NCBI RefSeq assembly: GCF_900113045.1
Contig: NZ_FONY01000007.1
Location: forward strand, 4,755 to 68,754
DNA from: Thermoflexibacter ruber
GTDB taxonomy: Bacteria; Bacteroidota; Bacteroidia; Cytophagales; Thermoflexibacteraceae
Reading direction: 5' to 3'
Length of the DNA: 64,000 bases
Below the pieces are notes generated by a model. The model did no database searches and was not told the DNA's origin. It saw only the letters and a list, made by a program, of their open reading frames with translations. The translations under genes were made by a program, and so were the position numbers. Below are positions 9,749-18,712 of the stretch, one piece after another (positions within the stretch are counted from its first letter, which is position 1; each line of letters opens with the position of its first letter).

Positions 9749-10828
9749 ATGAACGAACAACTCAACGAACTCCGCAATCGAATTGATAATATTGATAATC
9801 AATTACTTGAACTGCTCAACCAGCGCATGGAGGTTATCAAAGAAGTCGGAAAGCTCAAGCGCATCAACAATGCCATTATTTACAGACCTGAGCGAGAAAA
9901 ATCTATTCTTGACCGTCTGAACAACTTAAATAAGGGCTTAATGACCGCACCAGCGATAGAGGCTATTTTTTTAGAGATTTTTGCCGTCAGCCGTAACTAC
10001 GAACTTCCTGAACGCATTGCCTATCTGGGTCCTGAGGGGAGTTTTTCCCACCAAGCCGCCGAGAGTCGCTTTGGCTCGCTAAGTGATTATGTGGCATTGG
10101 CTACTATCAAGTCCGTGTTTGAGAGCGTTTCTACAAAAAGGGTCAGGTTTGGAGTTGTTCCTATGGAAAATAACCAAGAAGGCTCAGTCAAGGAAACAAT
10201 AGATATGCTCAAGACCTCTGATGTGAAGATAGTCGCTGAAATTCCTATGAATATTCACTTCACTTTTGCTTCTATGGAAGACCGACTACACCGCATCAAG
10301 AAAATTTATTCCAAAGACATTGCCTTTCGCCAGTGCCAAAAGTTCATAGATGAATATTTCAGCAGAGATGACGTACAGTTTATCCCTGTGGAGTCCACCT
10401 CCCAAGCGGCAAAGTTAGCCTCCCAAGAGGCAGGTGCGGCGGCTATATGTTCCCAAGTTGCGGCAAAAATATATCATTTACCTTTACTCTTTGAAAATAT
10501 AGAAGATAGCAACTTCAATCGCACTCGCTTCCTCATTATTAGTAAAGATTTTGAAAATCAGCTAAGTAGTGGTTGTAAAACCTCTCTCATTGCTCAAATT
10601 CCTCATGATACCGAAGCGGGAAGTTTGGCAAGACTGCTGGAGGATTTTGGCAAGGCGGAAATCAACTTGACCAAAATAGAAAGCCACCCCTCAAAAGAGG
10701 CAGCAAAGTTTAGCTATTGGTTTCTTATAGAGTTTGATGGACACTGCCAAGACGAGAAAGTGCAACCTATTTTGGAGAAAAATAAGGAATTTGTAAAAGT
10801 TTTAGGAAGTTATGTGAAACTGTGCTAA
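9749..10828 (+). CDS. pheA: bifunctional chorismate mutase / prephenate dehydratase
   Basis: The enzyme converts chorismate to prephenate and prephenate to phenylpyruvate in phenylalanine biosynthesis. Residues 1-85 are an AroQ-type chorismate mutase (LRNRIDNIDNQLLELLNQR, then YRPERE). Residues 89-270 are prephenate dehydratase, opening with AYLGPEGSFSHQAA and ending with the TRFLII motif. An ACT domain from about 277 carries ESHP (311-314) at the position of the usual ESRP phenylalanine-binding motif, so feedback control by phenylalanine is expected. I start the gene at ATG 9749 (359 residues); an in-frame TTG at 9728 would only add a poor leader. A terminator separates it from panC. Confidence 0.95.
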   Translation: MNEQLNELRNRIDNIDNQLLELLNQRMEVIKEVGKLKRINNAIIYRPEREKSILDRLNNLNKGLMTAPAIEAIFLEIFAVSRNYELPERIAYLGPEGSFSHQAAESRFGSLSDYVALATIKSVFESVSTKRVRFGVVPMENNQEGSVKETIDMLKTSDVKIVAEIPMNIHFTFASMEDRLHRIKKIYSKDIAFRQCQKFIDEYFSRDDVQFIPVESTSQAAKLASQEAGAAAICSQVAAKIYHLPLLFENIEDSNFNRTRFLIISKDFENQLSSGCKTSLIAQIPHDTEAGSLARLLEDFGKAEINLTKIESHPSKEAAKFSYWFLIEFDGHCQDEKVQPILEKNKEFVKVLGSYVKLC

Positions 10829-10832
10829 GGGA

Positions 10833-10886
10833 AAGAACTAACTTTGCTCAACAATTAATTTCTGATGAAAGTTAGTTTTCTTTTTT
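10833..10886 (+). terminator. pheA terminator / panC leader hairpin
   Basis: AAGAACTAACTTT (10833-10845) pairs with AAAGTTAGTTTTCTT (10868-10882) and the stem runs into a T tract that ends directly at the panC ATG (10887). It looks like an intrinsic terminator after pheA. Its abutment on the panC start means that read-through RNA would hold the panC start at the foot of the stem. Confidence 0.65.
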
Positions 10887-11741
10887 ATGCTTGTTTGTAC
10901 AACTATTCCACAAATCAGGTCAGCTTTACAAGCGCACTATCCTGAAAAAAGTATTGGATTAGTGCCTACCATGGGTGCGTTGCACGAAGGGCATCTCTCG
11001 CTGATTCGGGCTTCTAAGCAGGAGAATGACTTGACTGTTTGCAGTATTTTTGTCAATCCAACGCAGTTTAACAATCCAGAAGATTTGCTCAAATATCCAA
11101 GAGTATTAGCACAAGATTTGGAAATGCTCGAGAAAGTAGGCTGTGATTATGTTTTCGCTCCAGAGGAAACCGAGATGTATCCGCAGCCACTCAGTTTAGG
11201 GATAGATTTTGGAGATTTGGAAAGAACGTTGGAAGGAACGCATCGTCCTGGACATTTTAAGGGAGTAGGCGTAGTAGTAGCCAAACTTTTTAACATCATT
11301 CTGCCTCAAAGAGCCTATTTTGGACAGAAAGACCTACAACAATTTTTGATAATCACACAATTAGTTCAACAACTAAATTTTAATATACAGCTCAAATCTT
11401 GCCCAATCATCAGAGAAAAAGACGGTTTGGCAATGTCTTCGCGCAATCGCCGTTTGAACGAGGCAGAAAGACAAGTCGCCCCAAAAATTTATGAAGCCTT
11501 GAAATTGGCGGAGAATGCGTTGAAAAGTCATGCTTCAGTCGAGACTGCCAAAAAGACAGCCTTACAACTTTTGAACGATTTTAGCGTATTCGAAGTTGAA
11601 TATTTGGAAATTGTAGGTGCGGAAAATCTGGTACCACTTCCGCCAAGTATGAAAGTGGAAGAATTTGGAAAACCTATTGCTGTTTGTACCGCAGTAAAAT
11701 TGGGCGATATTCGCTTGATAGACAATATTTTAATTCCTTAA
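10887..11741 (+). CDS. panC: pantothenate synthetase
   Basis: This enzyme joins pantoate and beta-alanine with ATP to give pantothenate, the vitamin precursor of coenzyme A. The 284-residue length is typical. The class I nucleotidyl-transfer HxGH motif is at residues 33-36 (GALHEGHLSLI), followed by FVNPTQF, GHFKGVGVVV, YFGQKD and the KMSKS-equivalent AMSSRNRRL. It precedes panD by 11 bases, so the two pathway genes are probably cotranscribed. The ATG directly follows the T tract of a hairpin. Confidence 0.97.
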   Translation: MLVCTTIPQIRSALQAHYPEKSIGLVPTMGALHEGHLSLIRASKQENDLTVCSIFVNPTQFNNPEDLLKYPRVLAQDLEMLEKVGCDYVFAPEETEMYPQPLSLGIDFGDLERTLEGTHRPGHFKGVGVVVAKLFNIILPQRAYFGQKDLQQFLIITQLVQQLNFNIQLKSCPIIREKDGLAMSSRNRRLNEAERQVAPKIYEALKLAENALKSHASVETAKKTALQLLNDFSVFEVEYLEIVGAENLVPLPPSMKVEEFGKPIAVCTAVKLGDIRLIDNILIP

Positions 11742-11752
11742 CCTTTAATTAA

Positions 11753-12100
11753 ATGTGGATTAATATTTTAAAATCAAAAATTCATAGAGCCAAAGTAACA
11801 CAAGCCGAACTCAACTATGTGGGGAGCATCACCATAGATAAGGACTTATTAGATGCCGCAAATATGATAGCAGGAGAAAAAGTGCAAATCGTTAATAACA
11901 ACAATGGCGAACGATTTGAAACCTATATCATTGAAGGAGAAAGAGGTAGCGGTCAAGTCTGCCTCAATGGTGCTGCAGCGCGCAAGGTGCAAGTGGGGGA
12001 TATCATCATCATTATGTCGTATGCCATGATGGATTTTGAACAAGCCAAGACCTTCAAACCTTGGGTGATTTTTCCCGATGAGAATAACAAAGTCATATAA
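11753..12100 (+). CDS. panD: aspartate 1-decarboxylase
   Basis: The 115-residue proenzyme makes beta-alanine from aspartate, which PanC then uses. The self-cleavage site Gly24-Ser25 is present in the context [10 protein letters not shown]; Ser25 becomes the pyruvoyl cofactor after cleavage. The conserved NGAAAR motif and the tail IIIMSYA are also visible. Gene order panC-panD with an 11-base gap puts both halves of the pathway in one transcript; panB is not nearby. Confidence 0.97.
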   Translation: MWINILKSKIHRAKVTQAELNYVGSITIDKDLLDAANMIAGEKVQIVNNNNGERFETYIIEGERGSGQVCLNGAAARKVQVGDIIIIMSYAMMDFEQAKTFKPWVIFPDENNKVI

Positions 12101-12125
12101 AACTTAGCAAATAAGCCTATTTTCA

Positions 12126-13070
12126 ATGAGCCTATTTTTTAGAATGTTTTTTATTAGCCGCTTGGCAGTTTTGTTTATTTTTTCTTTTAATGCTAATGCA
12201 CAAAAAATCAAAATTTTATTTGATGCTACCAAAGCACAAACTGCGGGAAATGCAGACTGGGTGATAGACTCTGACCAGTTTGACTTGGACTTGGGTGGGA
12301 AACGCAAACAGTCTAACCCTCAGCGATTTCCTACGCCTCCTGCCTCGCAAGTAAAGCCTAATACGCCTGAAAATTTTTGGAAAGGGGGACTTTCTGCTTG
12401 GGGAATAGAGTTGGTCAAGCGTGGTTATGAGGTAGAAACCCTACCTGCTTATGCAAGCATTACTTACAACAGCAAGAAAAATCCACAAGATTTAGCTAAT
12501 TATCAAGTATTTGTCGTTTGCGAGCCTAATATTAGATTTTCTAAAAGCGAGCAGGAAGCATTGATTAATTTTGTAAAAAATGGAGGAGGTTTGTTTATCA
12601 TTGCTGACCATGCTGATTCTGATAGGAACAACGACGGTTGTGATTCGCCTTGTGTTTGGAATGAGTTTTTTAAAAATTACAATTACCCTTTTGGGATAGA
12701 ATTTGCCTTAGACAATATCAAAGAGGTAGCTACTAATATTGCCGATGAACAAGCCTTTACTCATGGAGCAGCAGGGAAAGTACGCAGCCTCAAATTTAGT
12801 AATGGGGCAAGTATCAAAATCCGAGATAATAAAGTAGCCAAAGGGGTAATCTATCAAAATAGCTCTAAGAAAGGGAGTAGTAGTGGGGTACTTTTTACCT
12901 ATGCTACTTATGGAAGCGGTCGCATCGTGGCTTTGGGAGATAGCTCTCCCGCAGATGACGGCACAGGCGACATCAAAGATAAACTTTGGCAAGGCTGGGA
13001 AGAGGAGCAGGGAAGCCATAAAAACCTGATAATGAATGCGACTATTTGGTTGGCAAAAAGAGAAAAATAG
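12126..13070 (+). CDS. secreted protein, DUF4350/amidotransferase-like fold
   Basis: The 314-residue protein has an N-terminal signal peptide (hydrophobic stretch ending NANAQ near residue 26). The body reads like a flavodoxin-like or class I amidotransferase-like fold: LANYQVFVVCEPN, QEALINFVKNGGGLFIIADHAD, and GRIVALGDSSPADDGTG. The same layout occurs in DUF4350-type domains. No catalytic Cys typical of amidotransferases is obvious, so the function is unknown. It begins 25 bases after panD on the same strand and may be read from the same transcript. Confidence 0.7.
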   Translation: MSLFFRMFFISRLAVLFIFSFNANAQKIKILFDATKAQTAGNADWVIDSDQFDLDLGGKRKQSNPQRFPTPPASQVKPNTPENFWKGGLSAWGIELVKRGYEVETLPAYASITYNSKKNPQDLANYQVFVVCEPNIRFSKSEQEALINFVKNGGGLFIIADHADSDRNNDGCDSPCVWNEFFKNYNYPFGIEFALDNIKEVATNIADEQAFTHGAAGKVRSLKFSNGASIKIRDNKVAKGVIYQNSSKKGSSSGVLFTYATYGSGRIVALGDSSPADDGTGDIKDKLWQGWEEEQGSHKNLIMNATIWLAKREK

Positions 13071-13082
13071 CATAAAAAATTC

Positions 13083-13907
13083 TTAATCTACAAACCTTTT
13101 CAAATGCTTTTTCTCGAAAGTCCATTCTGGCGTAACTAATTCATTAGCAAAATGAATATTATACCAAGGGCTTAACTTTTCATCATTGGGATTGATAAGT
13201 ACTTGAATATCTTGGGCAGGCATATAGCTTTGAGCAAGAAGGAAGATTTTTTCTTGGGTTTGTGGGTTTTCTGCTATATCCAATACGATGACCGCATGTC
13301 CGGGACTACCTCCCTTGATGAAAACATCGCCGATTTGCAGTTGGCTGATGTTTTTGACTGCTTGCATTTCCCCATCCAGCGACCAAGTACCCGCATAAGT
13401 AAATACCAAATCTAAATACCTGCGAAAGTTGGTATATGAAGTGTCTTTTTGCGCTGACTTTACCCAACTGACCTTGTTTCCTTTGATGACAGCCCTGTAG
13501 CCTTCTGCGTACTTGGTATAGTCTGCTCCATCACCACTGGTAAAATTAAAGTGAATTTTGCTAAATTGCTGATTTTTAAATAAATACTCAGCTCTAAGCC
13601 GAATGATAGCATCGGCGCACTGTTGGAGGTCTTTCGTGCCTATTTCCATATCGATTACTCCACAATAAACTCCTTCTTTGTTTTTAATGCTCCCGTTGTA
13701 AAACTTAACCATAGTGCCATGAGGCTTCAAAGGCAAATTACGCAAATATGCTCCAAAGGAATTTTCTGCTACCTTGCTGCGCTGAAAGCCCGTAGGAAGT
13801 AAAAAACGCTCCTGAATCGTTTTCCCTTCTTTTGCGATGTAGCTGTCCTGTGCCAAAGAAAGAGAAAAAAACAAGGCAAATATAGTGAAACAGGTGATAT
13901 TTTTCAT
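13083..13907 (-). CDS. DUF4846 secreted protein
   Basis: The 274-residue protein has a signal peptide ending SLAQ (residue 19). It carries the DUF4846 hallmarks: GFQRSKVAENSFGAYLRNLPLKP near the N-terminus, KDLQQCADAIIRLRAEYL in the middle, and IGDVFIKGGSPGHAVIVLD with a His and Asp that look like an NlpC/P60-like or papain-like layout. The biochemical role of the family is unknown to me. It is the last gene of a minus-strand cluster that begins with gldG, 33 bases after its neighbour's stop. Confidence 0.85.
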   Translation of the reverse strand: MKNITCFTIFALFFSLSLAQDSYIAKEGKTIQERFLLPTGFQRSKVAENSFGAYLRNLPLKPHGTMVKFYNGSIKNKEGVYCGVIDMEIGTKDLQQCADAIIRLRAEYLFKNQQFSKIHFNFTSGDGADYTKYAEGYRAVIKGNKVSWVKSAQKDTSYTNFRRYLDLVFTYAGTWSLDGEMQAVKNISQLQIGDVFIKGGSPGHAVIVLDIAENPQTQEKIFLLAQSYMPAQDIQVLINPNDEKLSPWYNIHFANELVTPEWTFEKKHLKRFVD

Positions 13908-13940
13908 AAGGCAAAGTGTTTTGATAGTTGTATTTGCTCA

Positions 13941-16085
13941 TCATAAACTTACGCGAATACCCGGTCCTAACAGGTAAAACCACCTCTCTTGCTTTATTAA
14001 GTAGCCAAAACCTAAAAATAGAGGAAAACTTAGCTTGGCATCTCGCCTTGTAGGATATACAGAGCCAATGACCACTAAACTCAAATCGCGATTAGTATTG
14101 TTATCTCTCAGATTGAACGCATCTAAAGCCAATGCCCCAACCCCTATGCGATAAGGTCTGAGTTGGGCAATTTTATTAGGTCGGTAAAATTTGAATTGGG
14201 CAATCGCTGCTATGCTTATCCCCCCCAAAGGTCCGAAGTTATCATCTCCAATTTTTTTAGTTAGCAGACCTGCTGGGAAAGAAACGTCTATGTCAAAATT
14301 GGAATGTTTAGCCAAGATGATTTCTATTCTATGCGTAAATCCGCTTCCTCCATGCTCGTCTGTTTTATGCTTGATAGTCAGTTCTATACGACTCCAATCT
14401 TCCAATTCATGGGTTTTCCGACTGATATGGTTATTGAGATTGATGTCATTGATATTGCAGTCTTTTTTGTCATAAAAAGCGTAGCGTGGTGAGTTATCCG
14501 CAGGGCATACAACGATTCGCGGAATAGAGGTAAGCTCAATAAGTTGGCGATTGGCGTTAGTAATTTTTATATCAATGCTAATGATTTGCTTTCCAAAAAT
14601 TCTGTTGTCTTTGTCTATCAATTCAGGGTGGAAAGAAAAAACGATGCTGGGAACAGTTTTGTAATACAAGATAGGCTGATGAATTTTGGACAGCTCTACT
14701 GCCCCATCGCCAAAGTCTATGTCTATAAAATTAAACTCATGTGGTTTTTGGTATTCCCTGATAGTCAGAGCGTAAGAAGTCGGTTGGTTGTTGTTATAAA
14801 TCACCACTCTGCGTTTGGCTATATTCAGTGGGATTCTTAACTTAAAAATTTGTACTCGTTCTGTTTTGACTACGGAGTCAGTCCTGATTTCTGACAAGCC
14901 GTCAAAACGAAAATTGGCTTTGTTAAGGGATTCTCCCTCTATGCGAATTTCTATGTTCTCCCCTGCAAACGCTGACAAATCTCCCGACCAGTCCCCTCCT
15001 TCTTTCATCATGCTGACTTTATCTATACGCATTTTGGGGATAATATCAAAGTTAGTGATAAAGAGGGCTTTATCTCCTTCTTTGAGATACAAATAACCAT
15101 CAGTAGTACGATGCAGGGCATACAAACGCAAGACAGCCAAGACCTTATTGGTGCTTAGTTTACTTTTAGTAAAAAGTTCTCCAACCAAGTAGCCTCCTGC
15201 TTCTTCCTGTTTTTCAATACGGTAAGTCCTTCGCATCTGCAATTTATGATGATGTTCTATTTGAATTTCTATGCCTGTCTGTAGGTTATCCTCTAAGGTA
15301 ATGTCCTTTTTATCTACTTCCAGAAAAGCCAAACGTCCTTGCTTGACTTTGAATACATTGTCTATGAGTGGAATAGAAAAGCCAATTTTTCCATTTTCTA
15401 AGGAAGCCTTATTAGTGGATAGACTTAATCGGAGTAAATGGTCTTTCTCTTCGTTAGGAAAAAGATGTAAAAAAATTTTGCCATTGCGTTCGCTGACTTT
15501 GTAATTAATTGGCTCGTTTTCAGTCCAAGTATTATTAGCAATAATGAGTTGAGGTTTATTGACCTCTATTTCATATACTTTTTCTTCACCTATGAATAGT
15601 TCATCATCTTTGATATTCAATTTTGCTCGGATATTGGTGAAAGGTAATAAGCGAATCTGTTGCACATTTTCCTTATGCAATCCTCTATCCCCTTCATTTT
15701 CAATAAGAAAGCTAAAAAGTAAAAAATTACTTTGGTCTAAGTTAATAAAACGAACTTTGAAGCGGTAATACTCCTCTTTTTGAGCAATATCTCCTATTTT
15801 GACCATAGAGTCTAAAAGTTCGTAGTCTGCGGAAGGTAAAAGATAGATTTTCTTGATGATTTGGGAATGATAAGGATATAATTCTACCTCAGCAATGGAT
15901 TCACTTTTTTCATATTGAAAGTATAAATGCTTGGCGGATTGAAAGTTGATAGTATTCTCTGACCAAGTATAGACGGAAGTATCTATCCTCACCACCATTT
16001 CTTTGAAAGCAAAAGAGCTTTTTATTTGTGAAAAAGATAGATTTGACAAACAAATCAGCATGAAAAAGAAAAACAGTTTTTTCAT
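13941..16085 (-). CDS. large secreted or outer-membrane protein, unknown
   Basis: I do not recognise this 714-residue protein. It has a signal peptide ending SFSQ (residue 20). The first 500 residues look beta-rich with no Cys-rich or catalytic signature. The last 150 residues contain alternating hydrophobic strands (GGISIAAIAQFKFY, YRIGVGALALDAFNL, FPLFLGFGYLI, FYLLGPGIRVSL) like an outer-membrane barrel end, which suggests a surface location. It sits between gldG and the DUF4846 gene with 33-base gaps on both sides, so it is probably cotranscribed with gldG. Confidence 0.75.
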   Translation of the reverse strand: MKKLFFFFMLICLSNLSFSQIKSSFAFKEMVVRIDTSVYTWSENTINFQSAKHLYFQYEKSESIAEVELYPYHSQIIKKIYLLPSADYELLDSMVKIGDIAQKEEYYRFKVRFINLDQSNFLLFSFLIENEGDRGLHKENVQQIRLLPFTNIRAKLNIKDDELFIGEEKVYEIEVNKPQLIIANNTWTENEPINYKVSERNGKIFLHLFPNEEKDHLLRLSLSTNKASLENGKIGFSIPLIDNVFKVKQGRLAFLEVDKKDITLEDNLQTGIEIQIEHHHKLQMRRTYRIEKQEEAGGYLVGELFTKSKLSTNKVLAVLRLYALHRTTDGYLYLKEGDKALFITNFDIIPKMRIDKVSMMKEGGDWSGDLSAFAGENIEIRIEGESLNKANFRFDGLSEIRTDSVVKTERVQIFKLRIPLNIAKRRVVIYNNNQPTSYALTIREYQKPHEFNFIDIDFGDGAVELSKIHQPILYYKTVPSIVFSFHPELIDKDNRIFGKQIISIDIKITNANRQLIELTSIPRIVVCPADNSPRYAFYDKKDCNINDINLNNHISRKTHELEDWSRIELTIKHKTDEHGGSGFTHRIEIILAKHSNFDIDVSFPAGLLTKKIGDDNFGPLGGISIAAIAQFKFYRPNKIAQLRPYRIGVGALALDAFNLRDNNTNRDLSLVVIGSVYPTRRDAKLSFPLFLGFGYLIKQERWFYLLGPGIRVSL

Positions 16086-16118
16086 TTCTTATAGAATTAC
16101 GTGCTAATAAAATCCTAT

Positions 16119-17804
16119 CTACTCTACTTCTTCCTTCACTTCATATTTCTTTTTTCTCCACCAAAATCTCAATATTCCAAAGCCGATGATGACGACTATG
16201 GGTAGAACTAAGTTAAGCATTTGCCAAAAAAACTTCTCTTCCTGAATCCTGAATTTGTCCAAAGGTCTAAGAGTAATCTCTTTGTTACGAGAATCTATCA
16301 CTCCTTTTTCATCTATCAAATATGCCAAAGCATTCATTACAAAGTCTTTGTTAGAAAAAGTTTGCTGAGAAAGCGGGTCGTAGCCGAGCGGCAAGGGCTG
16401 CCCGTTGCGCCTATCTATCTCATTGCGGGGAATATCTCCGTCAGAAAATACGATAATTTTTGTCGGCTCACTTTCTTGCTTTACCGTCTTGTTTTCTGCG
16501 CTATCAGGAGCAAAACGATTTTTATACAAAGAGGTGAACCTACCCTCCAATAAGTAGCATATAGGCAGATGAGATTGGGTAAAAAGTTCAGGTTTCAAGT
16601 CAGTTTTCAATTCTTCTAAACTTACCACATTGGGCATATTTCGTATGCGTGAGTATTGATTAGTCAAAAGTAAAGGCGTTTTTACCACATTGGGTGTTTT
16701 AATGGTATCTATCGTACTAAGAAAACGAGAATAAATGCCATTGAGATTTTTAGTAATGGGCATTCGCTTAAAGCGATTGATAATCACATAATAAGGCCAA
16801 GGCACTCCTCGCAAATTGGGCTTGTCGCCAAACTGCCCTACATTGACCAGAATCCTGCCCATTTCCGTATCTTGGACGAGGTTTAGGTTAATCCTGATGC
16901 CATATTTGAAAAGCATATCGTTGAGATTCAAGTCATAGCCAAAAGCATACGCTCCCCCTTTGGAGATACTGTCCAAATTCATCTGTATAGCATCTATGAA
17001 AAACAATGCCTTTCCACCCTTCATGATGTATTGGTCTAACTTGTATTTTTCTAATTCAGAAAAGCGTTTTTTGGGCTGTGCAATCATGACCGCATCATAG
17101 CCGTCTAAGTTATTTTCTGCTAAATTGAGCCTATCCACTACATAAAACTCATCTAAGGAAGTAGTCAAGTCTGCCATATCTATAGGGCGAAGCTCGTCAT
17201 GCCCTTCTATAATAGCAATACTTGGCTTTTGCTTGATAGTCAGCTTTTTAATAGCATTGATGAGTTCGTATTCTACGTTTTCTATGGACTGGTTCAACTG
17301 CTCCATAGGCGTAGCGGCAGTATTTCCTTTCAAGAGTAGTACGGGGGTTTCTTTGCTTTTATAAGAAATCAAAGCAGAAGGGAAAATGATTTTTTCTACT
17401 TTTTTCCCATTGACCGTTTCAAAAAGGTTAGTGGGTTGTATGCCCTTGCCCATAAGTTGTTGGTAGAAAGCCCTGCGGTCTTGCTCGCTACTTGCTTGGT
17501 CGGGATTGACAAACTTGTATTGGATTTTATTGTTGCTGTAAATCACAAACTCGTCTAAGTTTTCTCTGATAGAGTTTTGCAGTCTTTTAAAACCCGCATT
17601 GAGTTCGCCGTCCAAATACACTTCTACAAATACTTGGTCGTCTAATTCGCTGAGCAGTTTTTTAGTAGGTGTTGAAATGGTAAATCTTTTTTCTTCGGTG
17701 AGGTCAAGGCGAAAAAAATACCTGCTTGCATAGATATTGAGCAAGACAATGAATAGAAACAAAGCAATAAATTGTAAAATATCTTCCCACTTTTTAGTCT
17801 GCAT
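16119..17804 (-). CDS. gldG: gliding motility ABC-transporter-associated protein GldG
   Basis: GldG is the extracytoplasmic and membrane component that works with GldA (ATPase) and GldF (permease) and is needed for gliding in Flavobacterium-type bacteria. The 561-residue protein has a membrane anchor at about residues 11-30, the family opening RLDLTEEKRFTISTPTKKLL, a central ABC-type segment (YDAVMIAQPKKRFSELEKYKLDQYI, GGKALFFID) and a C-terminal membrane helix before a basic/acidic tail. GldF is usually encoded just upstream; here a divergent gene is there instead. A TAACTTTG box on the minus strand at 17850-17843 is a likely promoter. The two genes that follow encode exported proteins of unknown role. 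Confidence 0.92.
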   Translation of the reverse strand: MQTKKWEDILQFIALFLFIVLLNIYASRYFFRLDLTEEKRFTISTPTKKLLSELDDQVFVEVYLDGELNAGFKRLQNSIRENLDEFVIYSNNKIQYKFVNPDQASSEQDRRAFYQQLMGKGIQPTNLFETVNGKKVEKIIFPSALISYKSKETPVLLLKGNTAATPMEQLNQSIENVEYELINAIKKLTIKQKPSIAIIEGHDELRPIDMADLTTSLDEFYVVDRLNLAENNLDGYDAVMIAQPKKRFSELEKYKLDQYIMKGGKALFFIDAIQMNLDSISKGGAYAFGYDLNLNDMLFKYGIRINLNLVQDTEMGRILVNVGQFGDKPNLRGVPWPYYVIINRFKRMPITKNLNGIYSRFLSTIDTIKTPNVVKTPLLLTNQYSRIRNMPNVVSLEELKTDLKPELFTQSHLPICYLLEGRFTSLYKNRFAPDSAENKTVKQESEPTKIIVFSDGDIPRNEIDRRNGQPLPLGYDPLSQQTFSNKDFVMNALAYLIDEKGVIDSRNKEITLRPLDKFRIQEEKFFWQMLNLVLPIVVIIGFGILRFWWRKKKYEVKEEVE

Positions 17805-17842
17805 GGAGTACTATAGATTAAGCATAAGTAAAAATATATGCA

Positions 17843-17850
17843 CAAAGTTA
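17843..17850 (-). promoter_or_regulatory. gldG: gldG -7 promoter box
   Basis: TAACTTTG on the minus strand fits TAnnTTTG and ends 38 bases before the gldG start. No TTG at the ideal spacing was seen. Confidence 0.5.
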
Positions 17851-17935
17851 AGAAACACAAGCATTAGTTTGATATAAAACTCCAACTTAAAAATATTTTA
17901 TCTTTCCCCAATGCACAGTATTTTAAAAAGTTTTA

Positions 17936-17943
17936 TACCTTTG
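17936..17943 (+). promoter_or_regulatory. -7 promoter box of the subunit-3 gene
   Basis: TACCTTTG fits TAnnTTTG and ends 47 bases before the ATG at 17991. With the gldG box it forms a divergent promoter pair. Confidence 0.5.
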
Positions 17944-17990
17944 AGTAAAAGAACAAAAATTACTCTAAGCAATCATAATTACTTTACTCT

Positions 17991-18626
17991 ATGGCAAAAA
18001 TATCAAGACGCGATTCGTTAAAGGCTTTGGCTGTCAGTGGCTTAGGCGCAGGTGTTCTCGTAGGGTGCGATGACAAGAAAGCAGAAGAAAATGCACAGGT
18101 AGGGGGGCATGACCATTCTCACGCTGCACAAAATACAGGATTAAATGAGCGCGACCAAAAACTCATGCAACAAAAATTTTTTACAGAGCATGAGCGCAAG
18201 ACAGTGAAAGTATTGGCAGACATCATTATTCCCAAAGACGAAAGGTCGGGGAGTGCCTCTGAGGCTGGCGTGCCAGAGTTCATAGAGTTTATGATGATAG
18301 ACCAACCCCAACAGCAACTCACCGTAAGAGGGGGCTTGAAATGGCTGGACATACAATGCCATAAGAGATTCCAAAAGAACTTTATTGATTGTGCTGAAAA
18401 TCAACAGTTTGAGATGTTAGATGAGATTGCCTACCCCGAGGTAGCCAAGCCAGAGATGAGCCAAGGCGTAGCTTTTTTTACGCATTTTCGCGGCTTAGTA
18501 GCCTCAGGCTTTTGGTCAAGTAAAATAGGCATGAAAGACATAGGCTTCATGGGCAATGTGGCTAACGTCTGGACGGGTGCCCCTAAAGAATTTTTAGACA
18601 AGTTAGGCGTAAGCTATGAATTATAA
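17991..18626 (+). CDS. gluconate 2-dehydrogenase subunit 3 family protein
   Basis: The 211-residue protein starts with a Tat-type signal (SRRDSLKALAVSG) that ends in a lipobox-like LVGC with Cys26, so it is probably a Tat-exported lipoprotein. A His-rich segment (GGHDHSHAAQ) follows. The core VKVLADIIIPKDERSGSASEAGVPEFIEFMM is the signature of subunit 3 of gluconate 2-dehydrogenase-type complexes. The flavin-containing GMC oxidoreductase subunit that normally accompanies it is not adjacent, so it must be encoded elsewhere or this protein has another partner. Confidence 0.88.
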   Translation: MAKISRRDSLKALAVSGLGAGVLVGCDDKKAEENAQVGGHDHSHAAQNTGLNERDQKLMQQKFFTEHERKTVKVLADIIIPKDERSGSASEAGVPEFIEFMMIDQPQQQLTVRGGLKWLDIQCHKRFQKNFIDCAENQQFEMLDEIAYPEVAKPEMSQGVAFFTHFRGLVASGFWSSKIGMKDIGFMGNVANVWTGAPKEFLDKLGVSYEL

Positions 18627-18712
18627 GCGAATTGCCTTTCTCTCCTTAATTTTTTCATTTTTCACGCTAATTGAGATTGATTTTCGTTATCTTTAAAAGA
18701 AAATCCTTGCCT

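Noticed and set aside
13738-13983. 81-codon frame overlapping the ends of the DUF4846 and 714-residue genes
   Set aside because: Considered as a frameshifted link between the two genes, but both have complete ends, the downstream gene has its own signal peptide, and the text is not protein-like.
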